Both the position numbers and the translations under genes were made by a program. A stretch of DNA of 64,000 bases, from NCBI RefSeq assembly GCF_008801405.1, contig NZ_VZPV01000002.1:1113498-1177497 (forward strand), in the 5' to 3' direction. Under the pieces are notes generated by a model that saw only the letters and a program-made list of their open reading frames with translations, was not told the DNA's origin and did no database searches. This document shows, piece by piece, positions 53,429 to 62,445 of the stretch. This DNA comes from Ralstonia insidiosa. GTDB taxonomy: Bacteria; Pseudomonadota; Gammaproteobacteria; Burkholderiales; Burkholderiaceae. How positions within the stretch are numbered: position 1 is the stretch's first letter; every line of letters begins with the position of its first letter.

Positions 53429-54901
53429 ATGCAATCCGCGTCCGATAGCGTCAGCAGCCCGGCTGCCGTCGGAGTCGATCTGATCGACTTCTTCGATGTC
53501 ACTCCCACCTCGCTCTGGCTGGAGGACTACAGCGATCTCCATCGCCTGTTCGCCAAATGGCGTGAAGCCGGGGTGACCGACCTGCAGCGCTTTCTGGAAG
53601 AGGACGTATCACGCGTGGCGGCGTGCTCGGCCTGCATCAAGGTGCTACGCGTGAACCGGCGCACCCTGGCGATGTACGCTGCCCAGGATACCGATCAGCT
53701 CACCGCCCGCCTGGCAGAAGTGCTGCGCGACGACATGCTCGAAGCCCATGTGGGCGAGCTCGTGCAGCTCTGGTCTGGCAGTCCGTCATTCGAGAGCCGC
53801 AGCGTCAACTACACGCTCGACGGCCGACGCCTCGACATCCTGCTCAAGGGCGTGCTGCTGCCCGATCACGATCAGCCGTGGGACCGCGTGCTCGTGGCCG
53901 TGGACGACATTACCGAGCTGGAAGACGCCCGGCGCCGCGTCGCCGCCAGCCAGCTCTATGCGCAGGGCGTGTTCGAGCACGCCCCCGTCTCGCTGTGGGT
54001 GGAGAACTTCAGCATCATCAAGGCGCTGCTGGATGAAGTGCGCGAGCAGGGCATCTCGGATTTCCGCACCTTTACCGATGTGCACCCCGAGTTTGTCGAG
54101 CGCTGCATGCAGGAGATCCAGGTGCTGGACGTCAACGGCTTCACCCTGGAGATGTTCAAGGCGCGCAACCGCAACGATTTGCTCAGCCGCCTGCCCGAAG
54201 TGTTTCGCGACGACATGCGCCCGCACTTTCGCGAGCAGTTGATCGACCTGTGGGAGGGCAAGCTCTTCCAGCAGCGCGAGGTGGTCAACTACGCGCTGGA
54301 CGGCAACCCGCTGAACATCCACCTGCAGTTTTCCGTGTTTCCCGGGCGCGAGAAGGATTGGAGCAAGGTGCTGCTGGCCCTGACCGACATCACCGCGCGC
54401 AAGAAGGCCGAGTCCTACCTGGAATACCTCGGCAAGCACGACGTGCTGACCAAGCTGAAGAACCGCTCGTTCTACGTGGACGAGGTCAACCGGCTGGAGC
54501 GCAAGGGGCCGTTCCCCGTGACGGTCATCATGATCGACCTGAACGACCTGAAGACCGTCAACGACCAGCTCGGCCACGCCGCGGGCGATGCACTGCTGCG
54601 CCGCGCCGGCGAGGTACTCGGCAAGGCCGTTGACAAGCCGTCATACGCGGCACGTATCGGTGGCGACGAGTTTGCGATACTCATGCCCGGCGCAGACGCG
54701 CATGCCGGCCAGACGCTGATGGAAAGCCTGCGCAAGCTGGTTGAGTTGAACAACCAGTTCTATTCAGGCTCGGTGCTTGGCTTTTCGATGGGCTGTGCGA
54801 CGTGCCACGAGGCTGGCCATCTGGAAAGCGCCCTGCGCGAGGCCGATGCCGCCATGTACGAAGACAAGCGCGTCCAGCACGAGGGCGGGCGGCCAGCGTA
54901 G
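53429..54901 (+). CDS. PAS-PAS-GGDEF diguanylate cyclase
   Basis: A 490-aa soluble protein. Two related PAS units (about 15-165 and 175-325) share VTPTSLWLEDYSDL and HAPVSLWVENFSII openings, RVNRRTL/DVNGFTL middles and DITELEDA/DITARKKA ends, so they arose by duplication. The GGDEF domain (about 330-480) has an intact active site (RIGGDEFAILMPG). The I-site position reads DKPS rather than RxxD, so product inhibition is probably lost. The ATG at 53429 was preferred to a TTG at 53414. It makes c-di-GMP in response to an unknown PAS signal. Confidence 0.9.
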   Translation: MQSASDSVSSPAAVGVDLIDFFDVTPTSLWLEDYSDLHRLFAKWREAGVTDLQRFLEEDVSRVAACSACIKVLRVNRRTLAMYAAQDTDQLTARLAEVLRDDMLEAHVGELVQLWSGSPSFESRSVNYTLDGRRLDILLKGVLLPDHDQPWDRVLVAVDDITELEDARRRVAASQLYAQGVFEHAPVSLWVENFSIIKALLDEVREQGISDFRTFTDVHPEFVERCMQEIQVLDVNGFTLEMFKARNRNDLLSRLPEVFRDDMRPHFREQLIDLWEGKLFQQREVVNYALDGNPLNIHLQFSVFPGREKDWSKVLLALTDITARKKAESYLEYLGKHDVLTKLKNRSFYVDEVNRLERKGPFPVTVIMIDLNDLKTVNDQLGHAAGDALLRRAGEVLGKAVDKPSYAARIGGDEFAILMPGADAHAGQTLMESLRKLVELNNQFYSGSVLGFSMGCATCHEAGHLESALREADAAMYEDKRVQHEGGRPA

Positions 54902-54919
54902 GGAAGTGGGGCACGAGCG

Positions 54920-57055
54920 TCAGAAACTCCAGGCGATGCCCGCGCGCAACGTACGTGGTTCGGCGGGGTGGATGTGGTGGTCCTGGATGCCGGTCGGCAC
55001 GCCGTCGGCATCAACGGGTGACGGCTCCCCCTTCAGGCGCGACGCATAGTAGTAGTCGATGTCGTTTGCGCGCTTGTTGAACACATTGAGCACCTCCACG
55101 AACACGCGCACATCCTTGCGGATGCGATAGCCCGCCTTCAGGTTGACCAGGAACGACGACGCCGAGCGCACGCTGTTGTCTTCAATTAGCGGGCGCGGGC
55201 CGAAGTAGCGCAGCCGCGTGCCCAGCGTCCAGCGGCCAGCCACCCAGGACACGCCTGCCGATGCCGTGGTTTGAATGGCTTCGGGAATGGTGTCGCCCAC
55301 CGCCTCGTGGTCTCGGTACCGGGCGCGCGAGAACGCCGCATCGGCATCGACAATGAGATCGGGCCGGGGCGTGTAGTACGCGGCCAGTTCAATGCCCGTG
55401 CGCTGGCTCGGGCGGCTGGGCTCGGTGGTGCCGCTGTCACCCGAGAAGACCAGCTCCGAGCCAATATCCAGCCGCCACAACGATGCCGAGAGCTGCAGAC
55501 CCGGCAACACATTGCGCGTGCGTATGCCGGCCTCATACCCAACCGCCGGCACCAGGACGCTCACCTTCTGCACCGGGCTACCCGTGCTCGGGTCGACTGT
55601 GGTGGTGGCGCCGCGCACGTCGTTGCTGTGGTAACCGCGTCCCCAGTTGAAGAACACATCAGTCTGCGTGGCGGGCGAGAGGATGAGGCTCAGCTTGGGG
55701 CTGAGGATGTGGTCGGAGCCGCGTCCGGCGTTGCTGGGGTTGCTGCTGCCCACGTTGTACCAGTACTGCTCGGCGCGCAGGCCGGCCACGGTGCGTAGCC
55801 AGGGTGTCCACTGCGTGCTGTTGCGTGCGTAGAGCGCGGTGCTGGTTTCGTTCACGGTGTCGCTGCGTACCAGTGCATACGGCGTGCGTGCTTCGGTCTG
55901 CGACAGGCTGATCGGGTCCAGCCGGTCATAGCGGACTTGCGTGCCGATCTCGGTTTCGCTGTCGCGCCCGGCCAGGGTGCCGAACCAGGTGCGTGCCGCG
56001 TTGGCGCCTGCTGTGGTGCGGTTCTCGAACTGCATGAACTGGTCGGCGCGCTCCGGGTTGGTCAGTGCGTAGGTGAAGTTGGAGAACAGCGTGAGCCGGC
56101 TCTTGATGACGTAAGCATTGGCGGTGACGGACCCTTCGCCCAGCGGCCGCAGCCAATCCGCCGACAGGCTGTAGCGCGACGCCGCACCGCCGTCCGTCGG
56201 GTCAATGGCGCCAAAGCGGGAGATCAGGCCCTGGTCAATCGCACGTTGCGGCACCTGATCGGTGGATTGCCACGCGTTCTTGTATGCCATGCCGGCAATG
56301 CGCAAGCGCTCGCCGCCGCCCAGCGGCACGGTGTAGCGCAGCACGCCGTTGAGCTTGTGCACGCCTTCGGGCACCGTCCACGGGCCGTTCTCGGTCAACC
56401 ACTCAACGCCGTAGAGCAGGCTGCCCGTTGGCAAATCCGTCGACCCCGCCAGCAGCCCGCGCTTGTAGCCGTGCTCGCCAATCTCGGCTTGGGCGATGCC
56501 GTGCTGCCCATCAGGAAAGCGGTCGATGTAGTCCATGCGGACCGAACCCGCGGCAGAGAAATCGCCTTCCTCCGCAAAGTACGGCCCCTTGCGGTACGCA
56601 ATGCCGTTCAGCAGCTCCGGGATGACGAAGTTCAAATCGGTATAGCCCTGCCCATGCGCGTGTGTGCGCATGTTGACGGGCATGCCCGCCACGGTGGTCG
56701 ACAGATCGGTGCCGTGGTCCAGGTTGAAGCCGCGCAGGAAGTACTGGTTGGCTTTGCCATCTCCGCTGTGCTGCGTGACGATCAGGCCGGGCACCGTTTC
56801 CAGCAGTTCGCCGGGGCGCAGCAATGGGCGGTTCTCCAGCTGCGCGCGCGACACATAACCTGTATTGGCCGTGTCGACATCGGTGCGCGTGCCGCTTTGT
56901 GGTGCATGCACGGTGGTGGCATCCAGTGCCAGTTCGTTCTGTTGTGTGCCGCCGGCCATCACGGCCAGTGGTTGCAGAAGGGCGGTGCCCAACAAGGTTT
57001 GCAGCAGGCGCGGCGATCGCAGCCGTGCCGACAACGTGATTCCCATGCGCCGCAT
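54920..57055 (-). CDS. TonB-dependent outer-membrane receptor
   Basis: A 711-aa receptor with signal peptide (LLQTLLGTALLQPLAVMAGG), plug domain (about 50-165; ENRPLLRPGELLETVPGLIV, FLRGFNLDHGTDL) and a 22-strand barrel ending in LRAGIAWSF with a terminal Phe. There is no N-terminal signalling domain and no nearby sigma/anti-sigma pair. The ATG at 57055 has GGGAG 9 bp upstream. The ligand is unknown: siderophore, metal complex or sugar. It converges with the GGDEF gene (18 bp between stops). Confidence 0.88.
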   Translation of the reverse strand: MRRMGITLSARLRSPRLLQTLLGTALLQPLAVMAGGTQQNELALDATTVHAPQSGTRTDVDTANTGYVSRAQLENRPLLRPGELLETVPGLIVTQHSGDGKANQYFLRGFNLDHGTDLSTTVAGMPVNMRTHAHGQGYTDLNFVIPELLNGIAYRKGPYFAEEGDFSAAGSVRMDYIDRFPDGQHGIAQAEIGEHGYKRGLLAGSTDLPTGSLLYGVEWLTENGPWTVPEGVHKLNGVLRYTVPLGGGERLRIAGMAYKNAWQSTDQVPQRAIDQGLISRFGAIDPTDGGAASRYSLSADWLRPLGEGSVTANAYVIKSRLTLFSNFTYALTNPERADQFMQFENRTTAGANAARTWFGTLAGRDSETEIGTQVRYDRLDPISLSQTEARTPYALVRSDTVNETSTALYARNSTQWTPWLRTVAGLRAEQYWYNVGSSNPSNAGRGSDHILSPKLSLILSPATQTDVFFNWGRGYHSNDVRGATTTVDPSTGSPVQKVSVLVPAVGYEAGIRTRNVLPGLQLSASLWRLDIGSELVFSGDSGTTEPSRPSQRTGIELAAYYTPRPDLIVDADAAFSRARYRDHEAVGDTIPEAIQTTASAGVSWVAGRWTLGTRLRYFGPRPLIEDNSVRSASSFLVNLKAGYRIRKDVRVFVEVLNVFNKRANDIDYYYASRLKGEPSPVDADGVPTGIQDHHIHPAEPRTLRAGIAWSF

Positions 57056-57195
57056 GTCGCGCAGTCTCCCAAGATGTTTGGTTGTGATGGTTGAAGCGGG
57101 TGGCGGGTATGCAAGGCATATGCCGGTCGGACGGTATCACCTGACGGGCCGCTTAGGTGGGCTGGGCTACTCGGTCTATTTGGGTGGGCAGCAAC

Positions 57196-57214
57196 TTGTG
57201 CATGCCATGCACAA
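57196..57214. promoter_or_regulatory. 19-bp perfect palindrome TTGTGCATG-C-CATGCACAA
   Basis: A 9-1-9 inverted repeat in the 238-bp gap between the TonB receptor gene and the isochorismatase-like gene, 80 bp upstream of the latter. The inner T-N11-A (TGCATGCCATGCA) fits the LysR-family site pattern, and a LysR gene follows the isochorismatase gene. Confidence 0.7.
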
Positions 57215-57293
57215 ATCCTGTCGCCCAACTGGTCTGGTCCTGAACAAGGCACGCTGACAGACTGCGCTCCTGACTTTCTTCCCAGGAGCCGCC

Positions 57294-57998
57294 ATGACCT
57301 TCCGCCTTGTCCACTTCATCAAAACGCTCGCCACCGGCATGTCGCTCTCGGCTGCGGTGGTTGCCAACGCCTCTGCCGCACAACCCAATCCGCATCCCAC
57401 CATCCGCGCCATGTCGGGTATCGGCACGCTGGACCATCTGGACCCGAAGACGACCGCGCTGATCGTGATCGACTTCCAGAAGGAATACTCCACCGGAAAG
57501 ATGCCGATTCCGGACGGCGCCAAGGCTGCGGAAAACGCCAAGAAGCTGATCGCGTTTGCCGACAAGAACAAGATGCCTGTGTTCCAGGTGCAGCACGTCA
57601 CGCCAGCCGGCTCTGCCGTGTTTGCGGTGGACGGCGACACCGTGAAGTTCATGCCCGGCATGGAGCCGCGCACAAGCGACATCCTGGTCAAGAAGGACAC
57701 CGTGAGCGTGTTTGCCAGCTCCGACATCGACAAGCAACTGAAGGCACGCGGCATCAAAACCGTGGTGATTGCCGGCCTGATGACCCACGCCTGCGTGGCC
57801 GGTGCCGCGCGGGATGCGGCGCCGCTGGGCTACAACGTCGTGGTAGCATCCGACGCCTCTGCCACGCGCGATATCACCCGTGCGAATGGCGACAAGATCA
57901 ACAAGGATGACCTCCACCGCGCTGCGCTGGCCGAAGTCGAAGACACCTTCGGCTATGTCATGAAGACGGCGGAGATCGAGCGTCTGCCGCTGCGCTAA
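57294..57998 (+). CDS. Exported isochorismatase-family cysteine hydrolase
   Basis: A 234-aa hydrolase of the isochorismatase-like superfamily. Catalytic triad candidates are the Asp of ALIVIDFQKEY, the Lys of the DILVKKDTVSVF strand and the Cys of GLMTHACVAGAARDA. Unusually for this family, a signal peptide precedes it (TLATGMSLSAAVVANASA, cleavage near ASA-AQ), so it may act in the periplasm. AGGAG lies about 8 bp upstream of the ATG. The family includes nicotinamidases, carbamoylases and isochorismatases; the substrate here is unknown. Followed by a terminator and a LysR gene. Confidence 0.85.
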   Translation: MTFRLVHFIKTLATGMSLSAAVVANASAAQPNPHPTIRAMSGIGTLDHLDPKTTALIVIDFQKEYSTGKMPIPDGAKAAENAKKLIAFADKNKMPVFQVQHVTPAGSAVFAVDGDTVKFMPGMEPRTSDILVKKDTVSVFASSDIDKQLKARGIKTVVIAGLMTHACVAGAARDAAPLGYNVVVASDASATRDITRANGDKINKDDLHRAALAEVEDTFGYVMKTAEIERLPLR

Positions 57999-58016
57999 TC
58001 CACTATCCTGATGCAC

Positions 58017-58040
58017 AAAGCGGGCGCAAGCCCGCTTTTT
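58017..58040 (+). terminator. Rho-independent terminator after the isochorismatase-like gene
   Basis: AAAGCGGGC (58017-58025), a GCAA tetraloop, GCCCGCTTT (58030-58038) and further Ts. It ends 12 bp before the LysR start, so the LysR mRNA must start within or just before it, or depend on read-through. Confidence 0.9.
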
Positions 58041-58051
58041 CATTCACGCCT

Positions 58052-58945
58052 ATGGACCAGTTGCTTGCAATGCGCGTGTTTTGCGCCATCGTCGAAGCAC
58101 AAGGGTTTTCCGCTGCGGCGGAGCGCCTCGACAGCACGCATTCCTCCGTGTCACGGCAGCTGAAGAATCTTGAAGCTGCGCTGGGCGTGCAATTGCTCAA
58201 CCGTACAACGCGGCGCTTTTCACTGACGGCCGCCGGGCAGCGCTACTACGAATCCTGCATCGACATCCTCGCGCGGGTGGACGCCGCCACACAGGCCATG
58301 GCACATGAGCACCAGCGTGTGGCCGGCACCTTGCGCGTGAGCGTGCCGCTGGCCATCGGCACTCTGGAGCTTGACGATTGGCTGCCGGCCTTCCAGAAGC
58401 GTTACCCCGACATCCGCCTCGATCTGTCGTGCAGTGACGAGATGGTCGACCTTGTTGCCGACGGCTTTGACGTTGCGCTGCGGATCAGCCAACCCTTGGG
58501 CGACAGCAGCCTCGTCGCGAGAACCCTGGTCGAGTCCGATATCGTGTTGGTCGCCTCACCGGCCTATCTGGCCCGGCACGGGTTGCCGGCCACACCGCAT
58601 GACCTTGCCAAGCACGAGCTGATTGCCTTTTCCGGCTCGCAGACAGCCACTGAATGGGTGATCGAACCCGCGCGAGGTGAGGCAGTGCACCTTCCCCTGG
58701 AAGGGCGGCTCACGACCGATGCCATTACCGCCGCCTATTCAGCCACGCTGGCGGGCGTCGGCATTGCCGCATTTACCTGGAACACCGTGCGGCCGGCGCT
58801 GGCGCGCGGGCATCTGGTTCACGTGCTACCGGGCTGCACGCTCGGCAAGCGGTTCTATTACGCGCTCTATCCGCACACGCGCCATGTGGCCCCCAAGGTG
58901 CGGGCCTTTGTCGACTACATGAGCGAGCACTACCGCGCGCACTAG
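58052..58945 (+). CDS. LysR family transcriptional regulator
   Basis: A 297-aa LTTR of the CrgA/DsdC-like group. The N-terminal winged helix (about 1-60) reads MDQLLAMRVFCAIVEAQGFS and then STHSSVSRQLKNLEAALGVQ; the effector domain (about 90-290) starts LRVSVPLAIG and contains ADGFDVALRISQPLGDSSLV. The ligand is unknown. It is downstream of, and on the same strand as, the isochorismatase-like gene; the 19-bp palindrome upstream of that gene is a candidate target. An AACCGTAC-type site for itself was not found. Confidence 0.9.
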   Translation: MDQLLAMRVFCAIVEAQGFSAAAERLDSTHSSVSRQLKNLEAALGVQLLNRTTRRFSLTAAGQRYYESCIDILARVDAATQAMAHEHQRVAGTLRVSVPLAIGTLELDDWLPAFQKRYPDIRLDLSCSDEMVDLVADGFDVALRISQPLGDSSLVARTLVESDIVLVASPAYLARHGLPATPHDLAKHELIAFSGSQTATEWVIEPARGEAVHLPLEGRLTTDAITAAYSATLAGVGIAAFTWNTVRPALARGHLVHVLPGCTLGKRFYYALYPHTRHVAPKVRAFVDYMSEHYRAH

Positions 58946-59253
58946 CCGGCATCCGGCGCGCCGCATCCACGCGGAATCAGACCTTTCCGATTCGCCCAAC
59001 CGCAGCCGGTCGGTACATTCGCTCACGTGTCGAATTGTGACGCGGGGCCGGTCACTGGCGCTGGCGCAACCTGATTCTCCGTTTCGATTCTTCTGCACGT
59101 GAAGACGCCGTGCAGTTCGCCGCGCCTTGCCAGGCGAATGACGGCCGCCGTCCGATCGCCATCCTCGCCGTGACAGGGAGGGCGAGCGAATCCCGGGCCA
59201 CCGTGGCCAACACAACCCACTCCCCACAACGCCAGCCAAAGCGCATCCCACCC
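58946..59253. other. Intergenic region before the DctB/FixJ-type two-component genes
   Basis: About 308 bp with no recognised gene. The kinase frame is open upstream to 59110, but the extra residues are polar and unlike the family, so I treat this stretch as promoter and leader. No terminator or clear palindrome was noticed. Confidence 0.4.
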
Positions 59254-60696
59254 ATGAAGATTCCCGCCCGCGTCATCCTGTTACTGGCCTGGCTTGCACT
59301 GAGCCTGGCGGGCACGGCGCTGATCGTCTCGCGCGCTGTTTCAGAGGCGTACAACCGCTTCTTTCAGGATTCCAGCATCGCCATCCGGCAGCTCAGTCAG
59401 AAGGCCGCGCAGCACGAGGCAATCCTGGTGACGCTGGGCGCGACCCCGCTTGCCGCACCTCCGGAAGACATGCTCGACAGCCTGCGCGAGCGCATGCCCC
59501 AAGTCACCGCTATCGCCCACTGGACCCCCGGCGCCGGATGGCAGGGGGAGGGCGGCATCATGCCGATGGCCGCGCTCGCCCACGCCAACAACGGCAGGTT
59601 CGCGCTGGAATTTGATGGCATGCAGGCGTACTGGGTTGCTGCTGAGAGTGGCTGGGCGGTACGCGTTGCGCCATCGCAAATGCTTGACGCAGGGGACTGG
59701 CCAGATTCGGTGTCGTCTGCCGCGCTGCGTTTGCGCGACCACACATTCGGGTTGTTGCAACGACCCCGTTCAGATGCACAGCCGGGCTGGACGCTCCAGC
59801 TTGAAAAACACCTCCCCGTGCAGCCGCAGGCCTTCGTGCTGGACACCACGCGCACCCTGACGCTGGCCGATCTGCCTTGGCTCCCGATTGCTCTCTGGAA
59901 TGCCGTTGCAGTGCTGATCGCCCTGGGCGCGGCGGGTGCATGGCGAATGCGCGAAGTCCATAGGCGCGAACACACACGGGCCCGTATCGACCGGTTTGGC
60001 CGGCTGGATACGTTTGGCGAGATGGCCGCCGGCCTCGCGCACGAACTCAACCAACCGTTGACCGCCATCATCACGCACACCCGCGCCGCAGAACGGATGC
60101 TCGACATGCCGGCCGAGCGCGACAGCGTGCGCCGGGCGCTGCAAACCGGCGTTGCGCAGGCCAAGCGGGCGGCGGCCATTCTGGATCGGCTGCGCACGGG
60201 TGTTGCATCCACGCAGGCGGGAAAACGCAGCGCTATCGACACCGATGCATTGATGAGCACGCTGCTGTTTCTGTTTCGCGATGAGCTGGCGCGCGACAAC
60301 ATCCACCTCGTGTGGAACAACACCGCGCCGCGCGCACAACCACTCGGCGAGCAGGTTGCCGTGGAGCAGATTCTGTACAACCTGATCCGCAATGCACGCG
60401 ATGCCCTTGTGGCCGCGCCGCGCAATGGCGTGCGTGGCGAGATTCGCGTCAGCGGCAGTTGTGTCGGGCAGCGTTACCGCTTCTGCGTGGTCGACAACGG
60501 CCCGGGTGTGCCCGCCGATGTGCTGCCGCACCTGTTCGAACCCTTCTTCACGACACGTTTCGGCGGGCTGGGCCTTGGCCTGCCGTTGTGCGACACGCTT
60601 GCGCAACGCCTGGATGGCGCCCTGACCCTGCAGAACCTGCCGTCCGGTGGTGCCGAGGCGGTACTGACACTTCCACTCGCAGAGGAGTCCGCATGA
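59254..60696 (+). CDS. Sensor histidine kinase, DctB/FixL-like
   Basis: A 480-aa kinase. TM1 is about 6-26, a periplasmic domain of about 180 residues follows, TM2 is about 211-230, with no HAMP. Phosphoacceptor H263 lies in GLAHELNQPLTAIITHTRAA, the form typical of kinases that pair with FixJ-type regulators, and the ATPase has NLIRNARDAL, VDNGPGVPAD and GLGLGLPLCDTLAQ. The ATG at 59254 starts the first membrane segment. Its stop overlaps the regulator start (ATGA). The signal is unknown. Its downstream partner and the fimbrial genes suggest control of adhesion (inference). Confidence 0.88.
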   Translation: MKIPARVILLLAWLALSLAGTALIVSRAVSEAYNRFFQDSSIAIRQLSQKAAQHEAILVTLGATPLAAPPEDMLDSLRERMPQVTAIAHWTPGAGWQGEGGIMPMAALAHANNGRFALEFDGMQAYWVAAESGWAVRVAPSQMLDAGDWPDSVSSAALRLRDHTFGLLQRPRSDAQPGWTLQLEKHLPVQPQAFVLDTTRTLTLADLPWLPIALWNAVAVLIALGAAGAWRMREVHRREHTRARIDRFGRLDTFGEMAAGLAHELNQPLTAIITHTRAAERMLDMPAERDSVRRALQTGVAQAKRAAAILDRLRTGVASTQAGKRSAIDTDALMSTLLFLFRDELARDNIHLVWNNTAPRAQPLGEQVAVEQILYNLIRNARDALVAAPRNGVRGEIRVSGSCVGQRYRFCVVDNGPGVPADVLPHLFEPFFTTRFGGLGLGLPLCDTLAQRLDGALTLQNLPSGGAEAVLTLPLAEESA

Positions 60697-61349
60697 AAAC
60701 CACCCCCGACACGCAGATCGACACCTCCGTTGTTGCCATCGTTGATGACGATGAAGCCGTGCGCGAAGGCCTTGCGCTGCTGTTGCGCACCGTCGGCCTG
60801 CAGACCCGCTGCTATCCCGATGCCAATAGCTTTCTGGCAGACGCCGGCGACAGCGCGCTCGGCTGCGCGTTGTTCGACATTCGCATGCCGGGCATGAGCG
60901 GCCTGGACTTGCTGGATCACGTGAGCGGCCGTTACGACTTGCCGATCGTCGTCATGAGCGGCCACGGCAACATCGACTCCTGCCGCCGCGCATTCAAGGG
61001 CGGCGCGCTCGACTTTCTGCGCAAGCCCGTTGATGACGACGAGCTGATCAGCGTGGTCCAGCAAGCGATCCGCCAGCGGCGTCAGCAATGCGATGGCAAT
61101 GACGACCAGCAAGTGCGGGCCGAGCGCATTGCGACATTGAGCACGCGCGAGAGAGAGGTCTTCGACGGCATCGTGAGCGGCCTCAGCAACAAGGAGATTG
61201 CGCGCAATCTCGGCGGCCTGTCGCCACGTACCGTGGAGACCTATCGCGCCAATGTGTTCGACAAGCTGCAGGTGAGGTCTGTTGTGGAGCTGGTGCGTGA
61301 CTATGCGATGTTGCTGAGTCTTTCGCGCATGCAGCCGATGGCGGTATGA
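60693..61349 (+). CDS. FixJ/NarL-type response regulator
   Basis: A 218-aa regulator. Receiver domain with D62 (ALFDIRMPGMSG) and switch Lys (FLRKPVDDDE); C-terminal LuxR-type helix-turn-helix (about 148-205; LSTREREVFDGIVSGLSNKE and SPRTVETYRANVFDKL). AGAGGAG lies about 7 bp upstream of the ATG. It is coupled to the kinase gene. The inverted repeat TAGGA-GTAG-TCCTA 41 bp downstream of its stop and upstream of the fimbrial genes is a candidate target. Confidence 0.9.
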   Translation: MKTTPDTQIDTSVVAIVDDDEAVREGLALLLRTVGLQTRCYPDANSFLADAGDSALGCALFDIRMPGMSGLDLLDHVSGRYDLPIVVMSGHGNIDSCRRAFKGGALDFLRKPVDDDELISVVQQAIRQRRQQCDGNDDQQVRAERIATLSTREREVFDGIVSGLSNKEIARNLGGLSPRTVETYRANVFDKLQVRSVVELVRDYAMLLSLSRMQPMAV

Positions 61350-61389
61350 CTTCGCCACGGTTCAGCGCGTAACGAAATTTCAGCAAGGT

Positions 61390-61403
61390 TAGGAGTAGTC
61401 CTA
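61390..61403. promoter_or_regulatory. Inverted repeat TAGGA-GTAG-TCCTA upstream of the fimbrial chaperone gene
   Basis: A perfect 5-4-5 repeat 60 bp before the chaperone ATG. Its layout is like the 14-bp sites of LuxR-type regulators such as RcsB (TAAGA-N4-TCTTA style). The FixJ-type regulator encoded just upstream is the obvious candidate. Confidence 0.5.
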
Positions 61404-61463
61404 TAACTCTCGTGCCAGTGCTTCATCAAAATTGCACGATTCAACGCAAGCACATCGATTGGT

Positions 61464-62225
61464 ATGTCTCGTTCATCTTGTCAATTTCGTCGTGTCGCCG
61501 CTGCACTGGTCTGGTGGGCCGGGCTGAGTGCGAGCATCGCTCATGCCGCCGTTGTCGTTGATGGAACGCGCGTCATCTACGGCGCGCAGGACAGAGAGGT
61601 ATCTGTCCGGTTGACCAACGAAAACACCGTGCCCGCACTGGTACAGGTGTGGGTTGATGCCGGCGATGAGTTGGCCGCACCGGAAGAGGCCGATGTGCCA
61701 TTCGCTCTCGTGCCGCCTATCTTTCGCATGGGGCCCGGTAGGAGCCAGGTAGTACGCTTGCGTTATACGCGCGAGCCTTTGCCGCTCGATCGGGAAACCC
61801 TGTACTGGTTCAACGCGCTGGAAGTGCCGTCTGGATCTGCGGGCGGAAAGGATGACAGTGCTCTTCAACTCGCATTTCGCACGCGACTCAAGCTGATCTT
61901 CCGGCCGGTGGCGCTATCGGGGGGCGCTGCGACGGCGTTCAAGCAACTGAAATGGACGTGGGTGACCGACGGGGACGGAGCAGGTGCGGCGCTTCAGGTC
62001 TTCAACCCTTCGCCTTACTACGTCAACTTTGCTCGGATTGGCCTGAAGATCGATGGCTACGGCAAGTTGAACGAGGGCGGCATGGTTGCGCCACGTGACC
62101 AAGCCACGTTCAGGCTCAATGAGCGCAGACTCCCCGACCAACTCGGCGACACAGTCAAAGTCAGCTTTGATGTGATTGACGACTACGGTGCGGTCTGGGA
62201 GAAAGAAGCCGATCTCAGTCGGTAG
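61464..62225 (+). CDS. Fimbrial periplasmic chaperone (PapD-like)
   Basis: A 253-aa two-domain immunoglobulin-like chaperone for chaperone-usher pili. The signal peptide ends SIAHA-AV; the first domain starts VVVDGTRVIYGAQDREVSVR, with the conserved LVPPIFRMGPGRSQVVRL block and the RETLYWFNALEVP motif that defines PapD/FimC chaperones. A Lys (FRTRLKLIFRP) anchors the subunit C-terminus in this family. It precedes two pilin genes; the usher should lie beyond the right edge. Confidence 0.93.
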   Translation: MSRSSCQFRRVAAALVWWAGLSASIAHAAVVVDGTRVIYGAQDREVSVRLTNENTVPALVQVWVDAGDELAAPEEADVPFALVPPIFRMGPGRSQVVRLRYTREPLPLDRETLYWFNALEVPSGSAGGKDDSALQLAFRTRLKLIFRPVALSGGAATAFKQLKWTWVTDGDGAGAALQVFNPSPYYVNFARIGLKIDGYGKLNEGGMVAPRDQATFRLNERRLPDQLGDTVKVSFDVIDDYGAVWEKEADLSR

Positions 62226-62445
62226 AGATTGCCGACGCCTGCCTGCGATGCGGCGGCGTGACGTCCAAAGAAAGCCTGTTTTTGCGTGAAGAGCGCGGCA
62301 AAGTCAGAGCATTCTGATTGCAGCGCAGTGTATGGGTTTCGTAGGCTTGCCTGTTGCAGGCAAGCGCGTTCGGGAGGCGATGCCTCGGTTCGGATTTCCC
62401 ATCTCCCGCAAGCTCAATCGCCTTGTTTGGCGTACACCTACAAGT

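Noticed and set aside
59110..59253. Upstream extension of the DctB-like kinase
   Set aside because: The 48 extra residues are polar and unlike the family; the ATG at 59254 begins the first membrane helix.
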